A stretch of 7,358 bases of DNA from an uncultured Campylobacter sp. (GCA_938036585.1 CALHQN010000166.1:1-7358); one strand, 5' to 3'. Shown: positions 1 through 5,138, counted from the stretch's first letter. Program-made: numbers and translations. Notes: generated by a model not told the origin, from the sequence alone.

Positions 1-130
1 CCCTCCCGCAGAATTTATATCGCGTTTGATTACGCCTGTTTCATCGCGGATTGTATTCGCACCTTTGCGCGTTAAATTTCCCTCGCTGTCCGTTGCGTTC
101 GTATCGCTGCTCGTCGTATTTGCTTCGCCG
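1..130 (-). repeat. Direct repeat, copy 2 tail region
   Basis: This stretch aligns without gaps to 494-623. I count 11 mismatches in 130 bases, about 92 percent identity. It encodes the sequon tail of the second paralogue. Similarity continues into the gene cores but is lower there, and it is weak over the N-terminal membrane segments. Confidence 0.88.
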
Positions 131-489
131 CCCTTTGATTTGGGCGTTTCAAAGCCCCAAGCTTCGCAGCGATTTTGGATGTAGAGCTCAAAATAATATC
201 TTTCGCGCTCACCCAAGCTCTCCACTTCCTTTTTGCATGTGCGCTTTATATACGCCTCGTGCGGATATCTTAGTCGATTTGCCGCATATATATTACCCGC
301 GTCCGCGCGCTTTATCAGCTTGGCGATGCAGGCATCATCCTCTTCGTCGTGCCTGTCTGAAAAAAATTCTCTCGCGCTGCAATACCCGCCGCTACCGCTT
401 ACAAACGCGGCATAAATAATAATAAGCGCCAAAACTAACACAAAAACATGACTTTTACCGATTTTCAATTTCGCTTTATCGCCCGACAT
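1..489 (-). CDS. Membrane-anchored four-cysteine protein with sequon-repeat tail, copy 2 (3' end outside window)
   Basis: I do not recognise this family. The frame is open from an ATG at 489 to the left edge, 163 codons without a stop. A Lys-rich N-terminus (residues 6-12) precedes one hydrophobic segment (about 15-30), suggesting an N-in anchor or uncleaved signal with the rest in the periplasm. Next come YC (C37), FFSD, EEDDACIAKLIKRAD (C54), RLRYP, AYIKR-C (C85), LGERERYYFE and C108-E-x-WGF-x-TPK. The tail (121-163) repeats every 7 residues with Asn at 124, 131, 138, 145 and 159. EANTT, DTNAT and EGNLT are full D/E-X-N-X-S/T sequons. It is a clear paralogue of the upstream gene; the core and tail align nearly gap-free and the four cysteines correspond. 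The start overlaps the upstream stop by 14 bp and has a GGGAGGG ribosome-binding site 4 nt before the ATG. The stop codon is not in the window. Confidence 0.82.
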   Translation of the reverse strand, partial: MSGDKAKLKIGKSHVFVLVLALIIIYAAFVSGSGGYCSAREFFSDRHDEEDDACIAKLIKRADAGNIYAANRLRYPHEAYIKRTCKKEVESLGERERYYFELYIQNRCEAWGFETPKSKGGEANTTSSDTNATDSEGNLTRKGANTIRDETGVIKRDINSAGG

Positions 490-955
490 TTGACCCTCCC
501 GTAGAATTTATATCGCGTTTGATTACGCCTGCTTCATCGCGGATTGTATTCGCACCCTCGCGCGTTAAATTTCCCTCGCCGTTTGTTGCGTTCGCATCGC
601 CGTTTGTCGTATTTGCTTCGCCGTCTTGCAATTTTGGGGTTTTAAAGCCCCAGGGCTCACAGCTCTGGTAGCGCTCGAAATAATATCTCTCTCGCTCGCC
701 TAAGTTTTCCACCCCCTTTTCGCATACGCGCTTGATATACGCCCTGCTTGGGTATCTTAGTCTGCTTTCCGCAAAGCCGTTTCCGTCGTCCGCTCGTTTT
801 ATCAGCTTGGCGATGCAAGCGTCATCCTCTTCGCCCTGTTTATCAGAAAAGAATTCCTCCATATTGCAATACATACCGCTGCTTCTTACAACTCCATAAA
901 TAATAAAAAACCCCGCAATTAACATAATAAAAATTTTACTTTTACTAGTTTTCAA
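476..955 (-). CDS. Membrane-anchored four-cysteine protein with sequon-repeat tail, copy 1
   Basis: Unrecognised family, 159 residues. The start is TTG at 955, preceded by AAAGGGGCGAG. It overlaps the end of the dehydrogenase gene by 11 bp, which suggests translational coupling; an in-frame Met at residue 11 would cut into the membrane segment, so TTG is preferred. Residues 8-24 form one hydrophobic helix after a Lys-rich start, so residues from about 25 onward are probably periplasmic. Cysteines C30, C47, C78 and C99 are shared with the paralogue and could form disulfides. Residues 111-152 form six 7-residue repeats with Asn at 115, 122, 129, 136 and 150 and Gly at 143. EANTT, DANAT, EGNLT and DINST fit the PglB sequon D/E-X-N-X-S/T. 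The core after the helix is strongly charged, with KLIKRADDGN and GERERYYFERY stretches. No lipobox is seen. Role unknown; glycosylation is inferred from the motif alone. Confidence 0.85.
   Translation of the reverse strand: MKTSKSKIFIMLIAGFFIIYGVVRSSGMYCNMEEFFSDKQGEEDDACIAKLIKRADDGNGFAESRLRYPSRAYIKRVCEKGVENLGERERYYFERYQSCEPWGFKTPKLQDGEANTTNGDANATNGEGNLTREGANTIRDEAGVIKRDINSTGGSNVGR
494..500 (-). promoter_or_regulatory. Ribosome-binding site of copy 2, inside the 3' end of copy 1
   Basis: On the minus strand GGGAGGG is followed by TCAA and then the ATG at 489. The same bases encode the Gly-Gly-Ser near the C-terminus of copy 1. Because copy 1 is translated through this site and ends 14 bp inside copy 2, coupled translation is likely. 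Bases 1-7 carry the identical GGGAGGG at the equivalent position of copy 2. Confidence 0.65.
494..623 (-). repeat. Direct repeat, copy 1 tail region
   Basis: Partner of 1-130, offset by 493 bp. It encodes the 7-residue repeats of the first paralogue, so a 21-bp periodicity is nested inside the larger tandem duplication. Confidence 0.88.
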
Positions 956-1610
956 GCTCGCCCCTTTCGCGATTAAATTTTGATTTTTTCCGCAGATTTA
1001 CGATTTGCGGGCGGATCGTAAACTCGCTCACGTTGGACTTCGTGCGCAGAATTTGCAGCGTAAAATTTGCGATCTCCCCCGCGTCCACGAAGCTTGCCTC
1101 ATCATCTGCGGGCTCGAAGCTCAAATCCTCGTAAAACGGCGTTTTGGTGATGTCTGGGTTGATGCAGCTTACCCTGATCTGCTTGCGCGCCTCCTCAAAA
1201 AGGCAGAGCAGAAACGCCCGCAGCCCCGCTTTGCTCGCGCTATAAACCGCGCTAAAGCGGCTCGCTCGCAGCGCTTCGATCGAGCTAATGCCGATGATAT
1301 GGGCTCGGTTGCGCTTTAAATTCGGCAAAAACGCGCGCGCGATGATGATATTTGCGGCGAGATTTACGTTTAAAATTTTTAAAATTTCACTCTCGCTCAT
1401 CGCCTCAAGCGGCGCAAATTTCGCCGTACCCGCGCATAAAATCAGCGCGCCCACCTCGCACACCGCAGCCAACGCGCGACACTCCTTCGCTAGCGCGTCC
1501 AGATCTTCGAAGCGCGAGCTTAGCGTTAAAATTTCATAGCCGTTTTGTCGCAAAAGCTCTGCAACCGCGCTGCCGATACCGCCGTTTGCGCCCGTGATCA
1601 ATGCTTTCAT
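945..1610 (-). CDS. Short-chain dehydrogenase/reductase (SDR), classical type
   Basis: A 221-residue cytosolic NAD(P)-dependent oxidoreductase of unknown substrate. The nucleotide-binding motif TGANGGIG is at residues 7-14. LSSR (30-33) follows the second strand, and the Arg suggests NADP(H) preference. LCAG (58-61) replaces the usual NNAG, and NVNLAAN (81-87) carries the structural Asn. The catalytic set is S110, Y123 and K127 in ISS...YSASK, with the normal 13-residue Ser-Tyr spacing. NPDITKTPF (151-159) stands where PGxxxT is usual. The C-terminal EIANFTLQIL...FTIRPQ stretch resembles YdfG-like SDRs. The length is a little short for the family (usually about 240-250). The ATG at 1610 has an AGGAGA site 5 nt upstream. 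The stop overlaps the start of the next gene by 11 bp, so it heads an operon with the two paralogues. Family assignment is firm; substrate is not predictable. Confidence 0.92.
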   Translation of the reverse strand: MKALITGANGGIGSAVAELLRQNGYEILTLSSRFEDLDALAKECRALAAVCEVGALILCAGTAKFAPLEAMSESEILKILNVNLAANIIIARAFLPNLKRNRAHIIGISSIEALRASRFSAVYSASKAGLRAFLLCLFEEARKQIRVSCINPDITKTPFYEDLSFEPADDEASFVDAGEIANFTLQILRTKSNVSEFTIRPQIVNLRKKSKFNRERGELEN

Positions 1611-1975
1611 CTTTTCTCCTTTAAATTTTAATGCCGCTTCGGCTCGTTAAATTTAGAGCGCCGAGTAAATTTTACTGCGCTAAATTTTCTTTGCCCATTG
1701 TATCCGCCGCTAAATTTACGCGGATTATTTAAACCGCGCCGCGACTTTGCCGGGTAAAATTTTAAATTTAGCCCGCGGCATTTTGCTGTGCGAGCGTTTT
1801 GTAAAATTTCATCGCCACTCGCTGTGCCCGCCCCGCACGATTTATAAAATTTAATTTTATAAAGCCGGGTGTGCCGCTAAATTTTAATCGCTCGCTCGCC
1901 GCCAAATTTCGCGCCGTATTCTTAGCGCCGCATGCGAGCTGGTACGGGCTGTGATGCTTGCAGCAAACAGCGCGT
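1611..1975. other. Gene-free gap rich in AAATTT words
   Basis: I find no convincing gene here. I count 11 AAATTT hexamers between 1623 and 1909, mostly as TAAATTT, far above chance for six bases. An AT-only palindrome lies at 1841-1863. The gap also contains the ribosome-binding site of the dehydrogenase gene (1615-1620) and must hold either the 3' untranslated end of the radical SAM gene, the promoter of the SDR operon, or both. A TAAAAT box on the minus strand at 1669-1674 is a weak promoter candidate for that operon. No clear GC-stem plus T-tract terminator is seen. Confidence 0.6.
1841..1863. repeat. Perfect AT-only palindrome, 11-bp arms
   Basis: TTTATAAAATT is followed by a single T and then AATTTTATAAA, its exact reverse complement. 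It could be a regulator-binding site, or simply the product of the local AAATTT richness. It also places TATAAA on both strands. Confidence 0.6.
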
Positions 1976-3250
1976 TTAGCGCCGCCGTATCTTTGCAAAA
2001 TACGCCGCTTTCATCGCCTCCTCAAAGGCGTCGTTGCTTTCGTACTCGCAGCCCAAAACCTCACGCCACAGGCTCGCATCCTCCATGCATAGGTAGAAAA
2101 ACACCCGCTCATGCCACGGCGAAAGCGCGTCCGCGGCAAATTTAAAAAGCTCGCGTTTGATCTGCAGCGGATAGGACAGCTTGCCGTTCGCGTCCGTAAG
2201 GGGCATCTGCAGAATTTTGCTCCGCAGCCCGCGAGAGCGCAGCTTCTTGACGACGGGCTTGATGAAAGTAAGCGTACCGAGCGAAACCATCGCGACGCCG
2301 CTTGGATCGAAGCGGCGTAGCAGCCGCTCAAAAAGCGCGCCGTAATCGCTTTGCCACCCTTCGTACCAAACCATCGGGTGGAGGTGAAAGCCCACCAAAA
2401 TGCCGCGCGCCGCGAGCGCTTCTGCCGCCGCGAGCCGCGCATCCAGGCTCGCGCTTAGATGCTCCTCGTTCGCTATGATCGCGGGAGTGTTGAGCGAAAA
2501 AGTAACGATGAGGTTGCGCGGGATCTCGCGCTGCAGGAAAAACCGGATATTGTTCGACTTGCTTTTAAGCTCCAAAATCACGTTTTGATGCCGCGCCGCA
2601 AAATCGCATAATGCGCTTAAAATGCCGAAGCGATCGCCCCACATGAGCGAGTCGGAGCTCTGACCTGTGCCGATGTGGTAGCTGCGCGCGGGATCGAGCC
2701 GCAGGCGCGCTAAATTTGCCGCAAAATTCTCGTCAAAGCCGATTTTCCCGTGCTTGTAAAAGGAGCCGATCGCGCAATACGAGCAGTCAAAACCGCACGA
2801 ATTAACCGCATCAAGCGTCAGCAGATTGCAGCAGCGGGTGCTTTCGCTCGCCACCGGACAGCGCCCCAAGGCGATACGCTCTGCGCGAAAGGATGAAATT
2901 TCAAATTTTCTCGGCGCGTAATCGCTTTTGAAGCTCGCGTACGAGTGCGGGCGCGACTTGAGATCCAGCCAGGCTTCGCGCACGAAATTAAAAATTTGCT
3001 CGCCGTTTGGGACTTTCCCTGCTTTATTAAATTTGGCTTTATTAAAATTTAACTCGCGCTGCTCGTCCGCAAGCAGCTCATAAACGGGGGTCTCGTCCCA
3101 CGCCTCAAAATCGCTCGCAAACTCCGCAAGCTGCTTTCGTTGCTGAAATGAAAAGTGAAATTTTTCAAATAGCGCGCCCAAAAACGCGCTTGATCGCTCG
3201 CTCAGATTCACGCTAAACTGCGCGCCCAGCTCCTTTTTTGCCTCCGTCAT
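1976..3250 (-). CDS. Radical SAM protein of the spore photoproduct lyase-like family
   Basis: A 424-residue radical SAM enzyme. The 4Fe-4S/SAM motif CGFDCSYC has C152, C156 and C159 (CxxxCxxC). The downstream order matches spore-photoproduct-lyase (SPL)-like proteins: GTGQSSDSL (194-202), ELKSKSNN (227-234), a TFSLNTP strand (250-256), VGFHLHPMVWYEGW (286-299) and SLGTLTF (323-329). Upstream Cys at 131, 140 and 141 (CPVASESTRCC) resemble the CPGT...CC segment I recall from SPL-like proteins of non-sporulating bacteria. Residues 1-110 are a less conserved N-terminal region. True SPL has Tyr on both sides of its third cluster Cys; here it is Y158-C159-A160. No Cys lies between 160 and 214, where the hydrogen-donor Cys is expected. 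A different substrate from the thymine spore photoproduct is therefore possible. The ATG at 3250 has GGAG 5 nt upstream and its own promoter. The gene is monocistronic as far as can be seen. Confidence 0.85.
   Translation of the reverse strand: MTEAKKELGAQFSVNLSERSSAFLGALFEKFHFSFQQRKQLAEFASDFEAWDETPVYELLADEQRELNFNKAKFNKAGKVPNGEQIFNFVREAWLDLKSRPHSYASFKSDYAPRKFEISSFRAERIALGRCPVASESTRCCNLLTLDAVNSCGFDCSYCAIGSFYKHGKIGFDENFAANLARLRLDPARSYHIGTGQSSDSLMWGDRFGILSALCDFAARHQNVILELKSKSNNIRFFLQREIPRNLIVTFSLNTPAIIANEEHLSASLDARLAAAEALAARGILVGFHLHPMVWYEGWQSDYGALFERLLRRFDPSGVAMVSLGTLTFIKPVVKKLRSRGLRSKILQMPLTDANGKLSYPLQIKRELFKFAADALSPWHERVFFYLCMEDASLWREVLGCEYESNDAFEEAMKAAYFAKIRRR
2895..2910 (+). repeat. Dispersed short repeat, copy in the radical SAM gene
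   Basis: GAAATTTCAAATTTTC. It differs by one A from the copy at 4709-4725 and encodes KFEIS on the minus strand (residues 115-119). Confidence 0.5.
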
Positions 3251-3278
3251 CTTGCTCCGCTTCGTTTAAATTTTGCAA

Positions 3279-3284
3279 ATTATA
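3279..3284 (-). promoter_or_regulatory. -10 box of the radical SAM gene
   Basis: The minus strand reads AAGTATAATTTGC, an exact TATAAT hexamer 28 nt before the ATG at 3250. It leaves a short leader of about 20 nt containing the GGAG site. No obvious -35 box is seen, which is usual for Campylobacter sigma-70 promoters. Confidence 0.55.
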
Positions 3285-3323
3285 CTTAAATTTCGCGCGC
3301 CGTCACTGAAAATCGTTGAAATT

Positions 3324-3803
3324 TCAGATCGTGCCGCAGAATAGTCGCTCGAAATAGAAGGCGTAAGCTAGCGTAATAGCGACGTTTAGGATCAAAATTC
3401 CGCCGAGTGCGAACTTTTGCGGGATTTTTTTGACGCCCGTTCGGTAGTAATACGGCAGGGCGCAGAAAAACGCGGGCAGCACGAGCAGAACGATGCCTAG
3501 CGGTATGCCGGTGCCGCCGGTGCCTATCTCCGCACTGCGCACAAACTGCGCCATGGCGGGGAATTTAAGGGCGGCGAAAATGGTCGCTGCAAAGAGTAGT
3601 TGCACGCAGACGCAGTAAAATAGGTAGCGCGCGCCTATTAGAGCGTCTTTTAGCCATAGCCCGATGCAGGCAAATACGAGCAAAAGGGCTAAAAAGACTA
3701 GCGAGGGTGGATCCGCGAACAGATCCGCTACGGCATACGCGCAAACCGCGATGCATGCGCACGCCAAGAGGGCAAAATACAGATAAGAGTCTTTTATTTT
3801 CAT
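3324..3803 (-). CDS. Small integral membrane protein, five predicted helices
   Basis: An unrecognised 159-residue inner-membrane protein. Hydrophobic segments lie at about 8-28, 33-51, 57-79, 99-118 and 132-152. They are separated by short loops, with KDALIGAR between helices 2 and 3, a longer loop with FVRSAEIGTGGTG (87-99), and the basic RTGVKKIPQK (121-130) before helix 5. Several Cys sit in or near the helices (15, 17, 21, 46, 64, 66, 114). No enzymatic or transporter motif is visible. The ATG at 3803 has AGGAGA 4 nt upstream, and ends with TGA at 3324. Its ATG overlaps the TGA of the possible small gene before it (ATGA). It is separated by about 73 bp from the radical SAM gene, which has its own promoter, so it more likely belongs with the nucleosidase gene upstream. 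Confidence 0.82.
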   Translation of the reverse strand: MKIKDSYLYFALLACACIAVCAYAVADLFADPPSLVFLALLLVFACIGLWLKDALIGARYLFYCVCVQLLFAATIFAALKFPAMAQFVRSAEIGTGGTGIPLGIVLLVLPAFFCALPYYYRTGVKKIPQKFALGGILILNVAITLAYAFYFERLFCGTI

Positions 3804-3904
3804 CGTTTCTCCTGCGCCTCCTCAATACCTTTAAATTCCGCGATGCATCGGCATATGAAGCCGAAATTTATCTCTCGGTTCGGTTTTTTTGCGTACGCAT
3901 CCAT
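3800..3904 (-). CDS. Possible 34-residue small protein bridging two genes
   Basis: Not recognised. ATG at 3904 lies 2 bp after the TAA of the nucleosidase gene. The frame stays open for 34 codons and ends in TGA overlapping the ATG of the membrane-protein gene (ATGA). The product starts MDAYAKKPNRE, has FICRCIAEF (16-24) with two Cys, and ends in a charged EEAQEKR. The exact fit between neighbours suggests a coupled small gene. Against this, no strong ribosome-binding site precedes the ATG, and a 34-codon open frame can occur by chance. The seven-A run in codons 5-7 could be a slippage site. An alternative is that this is only leader sequence for the membrane-protein gene. Confidence 0.3.
   Translation of the reverse strand: MDAYAKKPNREINFGFICRCIAEFKGIEEAQEKR
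3859..3890 (+). terminator. Weak hairpin followed by seven T (plus strand)
   Basis: AGCCGAA pairs with TTCGG followed by T7 (3884-3890). This gives a stem of 5 bp, extendable to 7 with one wobble pair, and a 13-nt loop. It has terminator shape only for plus-strand transcription, yet no plus-strand gene lies upstream. It may act on antisense transcripts or be chance. Confidence 0.2.
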
Positions 3905-3906
3905 AG

Positions 3907-5064
3907 TTAAATTTTGCTCTTTATCGCGGCGCGGATTTGCGGCAGGCGCGCCTTTACGAGCTCATAGACGAAGCCTTTGCTAAGCCGCTCGCCGCGCAGA
4001 TGATCGCTTACGATCTTCATCATCGCCCACGGCACGCCCGCGCGCTCGCAAGCACCCACGAAAAGCGCGCTCTCCATATCGTAAAGCCTGATGTCGCGAT
4101 TTTCTAGCCCGCGGGTAACGTCTTTTGCCATGCACGGCGTATTTTGTGTTGCGCGCACTGCGGTATTCGTCGCGACGCTGTGCCCACCTACCGCGATTTG
4201 TGAGGGTTTTACGCTCGCTAAATTTTGCGCCGCGGCCTGCGTTAAGCTTTGTGTTGCGGCCCGCACCGCGCCTTGCGTGAAATTTTTTGTATCTGCTGAG
4301 CCGTTTACCCCTTGCGTTGGGGCTTGTGCGTTTATCTCGCCGCACCCCTCGATCGCTGCGACATTTGCCTCACCGCTCCGCTGCACTGCGTTTAAAATTT
4401 TAGGCTCGCTTACGCAGATTAAATTTGCCAGCAGCTTGCCGTCCAAACTCGCGCCGCAAAATGTCTGCGAGCGGAAATTTTGAAATTTCGGAGTCCGCGC
4501 GCCGCGCCCCATCGCCTGCGAGCTGCGAAGCTCCGATCCGTCCTCGCCGCAAAATTCCCGCGCTGCCGTGCCGTCAAAGTAAAACGCCTTGCCGATTTGC
4601 ACGCCTTTATCCGCGCAACCGCAGACGCCTATGTTTAGCGCAAAGTCCACGCGCCGCGAAAGTAAAATTTCACCGAAGCGCTCTGAATTTTGCGCGGAAC
4701 CAAAATCTGAAATTTCAAAATTTTCAGCCTCATTTCGCGCAGAGCCTGTCTCTGCGTCGCCGCAGAGCGCGCCCGCGCCCAAACGATGCTTAAATTTTGC
4801 GTCCGCGCCGCGCCGATCCTTGCGAAGCTCACGCCCGAATTCCGCGTCTGTCTCGGCACGGCGAACAAATTCCGCGCCGGGTTCGCTCTTAAATTCTATT
4901 TCTATGCCGCCTACAGCGCCCGCTTTAAATTTAGCCCCAAACCTCACGCCGCAGATGTATAGAAGCATCTGCTCGCCTGCGAATAGATCGCCGCTACGCG
5001 TAAGTTTAAAACTCTCGATTATCGCTTGGGCTTCGCAGCGCAAAGCTGTGCAGATTAGTATCAT
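3907..5064 (-). CDS. Nucleoside phosphorylase / MTA-SAH nucleosidase-like protein with three large insertions
   Basis: The fold is recognised from four core blocks (numbered from the ATG at 5064, 385 residues). They are MILICTALRCEAQAII (1-16, Glu at 11 in the acid-catalyst position of MTA/SAH nucleosidases), VDFALNIGVCGCADKGVQIG (139-158), LICVSEPKIL (215-224) and LYDMESALFVGACERAGVPW...KIVSDHL (327-356). The last block carries the ribose/base-binding Met-Glu (330-331) and the Ser-Asp (353-354) of the family. Relatives are about 180-230 residues. The extra length sits at about 42-138, 171-210 and 225-322 in low-complexity, charged or Ala/Thr/Gln/Asn-rich sequence. The frame is intact throughout, so it is not a plain pseudogene. 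The upstream TTG at 5079 is open, but the ATG at 5064 has GGAAGGGG just before it and begins at the first core strand, so it is preferred. It likely cleaves or phosphorolyses a purine nucleoside; the exact substrate is unknown. Confidence 0.78.
   Translation of the reverse strand: MILICTALRCEAQAIIESFKLTRSGDLFAGEQMLLYICGVRFGAKFKAGAVGGIEIEFKSEPGAEFVRRAETDAEFGRELRKDRRGADAKFKHRLGAGALCGDAETGSARNEAENFEISDFGSAQNSERFGEILLSRRVDFALNIGVCGCADKGVQIGKAFYFDGTAAREFCGEDGSELRSSQAMGRGARTPKFQNFRSQTFCGASLDGKLLANLICVSEPKILNAVQRSGEANVAAIEGCGEINAQAPTQGVNGSADTKNFTQGAVRAATQSLTQAAAQNLASVKPSQIAVGGHSVATNTAVRATQNTPCMAKDVTRGLENRDIRLYDMESALFVGACERAGVPWAMMKIVSDHLRGERLSKGFVYELVKARLPQIRAAIKSKI
4474..4489 (-). repeat. Dispersed short repeat, inverted copy in insertion 2
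   Basis: The plus strand reads GAAATTTTGAAATTTC, the reverse complement of the first 15 bases at 4709-4725 plus one. It encodes the KFQNF stretch of the second insertion of the nucleosidase-like protein. Confidence 0.5.
4709..4725 (+). repeat. Dispersed short repeat, copy in insertion 1
   Basis: GAAATTTCAAAATTTTC. It forms a 15-bp inverted pair with 4474-4489 and encodes ENFEIS on the minus strand, close to the KFEIS encoded by the related copy at 2895-2910. Confidence 0.5.
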
Positions 5065-5086
5065 CGCCGCCCCTTCCAAAAGCGCA

Positions 5087-5092
5087 ATTTTA
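5087..5092 (-). promoter_or_regulatory. Candidate -10 box of the nucleosidase-like gene
   Basis: TAAAAT on the minus strand, 22 nt before the ATG at 5064 and just ahead of the GGAAGGGG site. The spacing suits a short leader. The match is weak because AT-rich words are common here. Confidence 0.3.
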
Positions 5093-5103
5093 ACAATTTG
5101 AGC

Positions 5104-5109
5104 TATAAT
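5104..5109 (+). promoter_or_regulatory. uvrA: -10 box of uvrA
   Basis: Exact TATAAT in GAGCTATAATGTAAG, 29 nt before the uvrA ATG, with an AAGGG ribosome-binding site at 5129-5133. It is only 11 bp from the opposite-facing candidate for the nucleosidase-like gene, so the two promoters would share the same small region. No SOS-type operator was recognised. Confidence 0.6.
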
Positions 5110-5138
5110 GTAAGATTAATTTGCACAAAAGGGCGAAA

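Noticed and set aside
51..419. Plus-strand open frame of 122 codons
   Set aside because: It is antisense to copy 2 of the tandem paralogues, whose minus-strand frame shows conserved cysteines, a membrane helix and homology to copy 1.
862..874. Cys after the membrane segment of copy 1 as a lipoprotein lipobox
   Set aside because: The residues before the Cys are SGMY (GSGGY in copy 2), which do not fit the L-A/S-G/A-C pattern.
1633..1643. GCCG-CTT-CGGC hairpin as a terminator
   Set aside because: Only a 4-bp stem with a 3-nt loop and no clean T tract on either strand.
1752..1783. GC-flanked structure TGCCGGG...CCCGCGGCA as terminator of the radical SAM gene
   Set aside because: The stem is interrupted by a 2-base bulge, the loop is long and AT-rich, and no T run follows on the minus strand.
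1768..1998. Minus-strand 76-codon frame partly in the gap
   Set aside because: It begins with TTG inside the radical SAM gene, has no good ribosome-binding site, and its composition reflects AAATTT words; no recognisable features.
5064..5079. TTG at 5079 as start of the nucleosidase-like gene
   Set aside because: The ATG at 5064 follows GGAAGGGG directly and starts at the first conserved strand; the extra five residues would be encoded by the ribosome-binding site itself.
4589..5101. Plus-strand 170-codon frame
   Set aside because: Antisense to the nucleosidase-like gene, which has recognisable core motifs; the product is Ser/Pro/Arg-rich shadow sequence.
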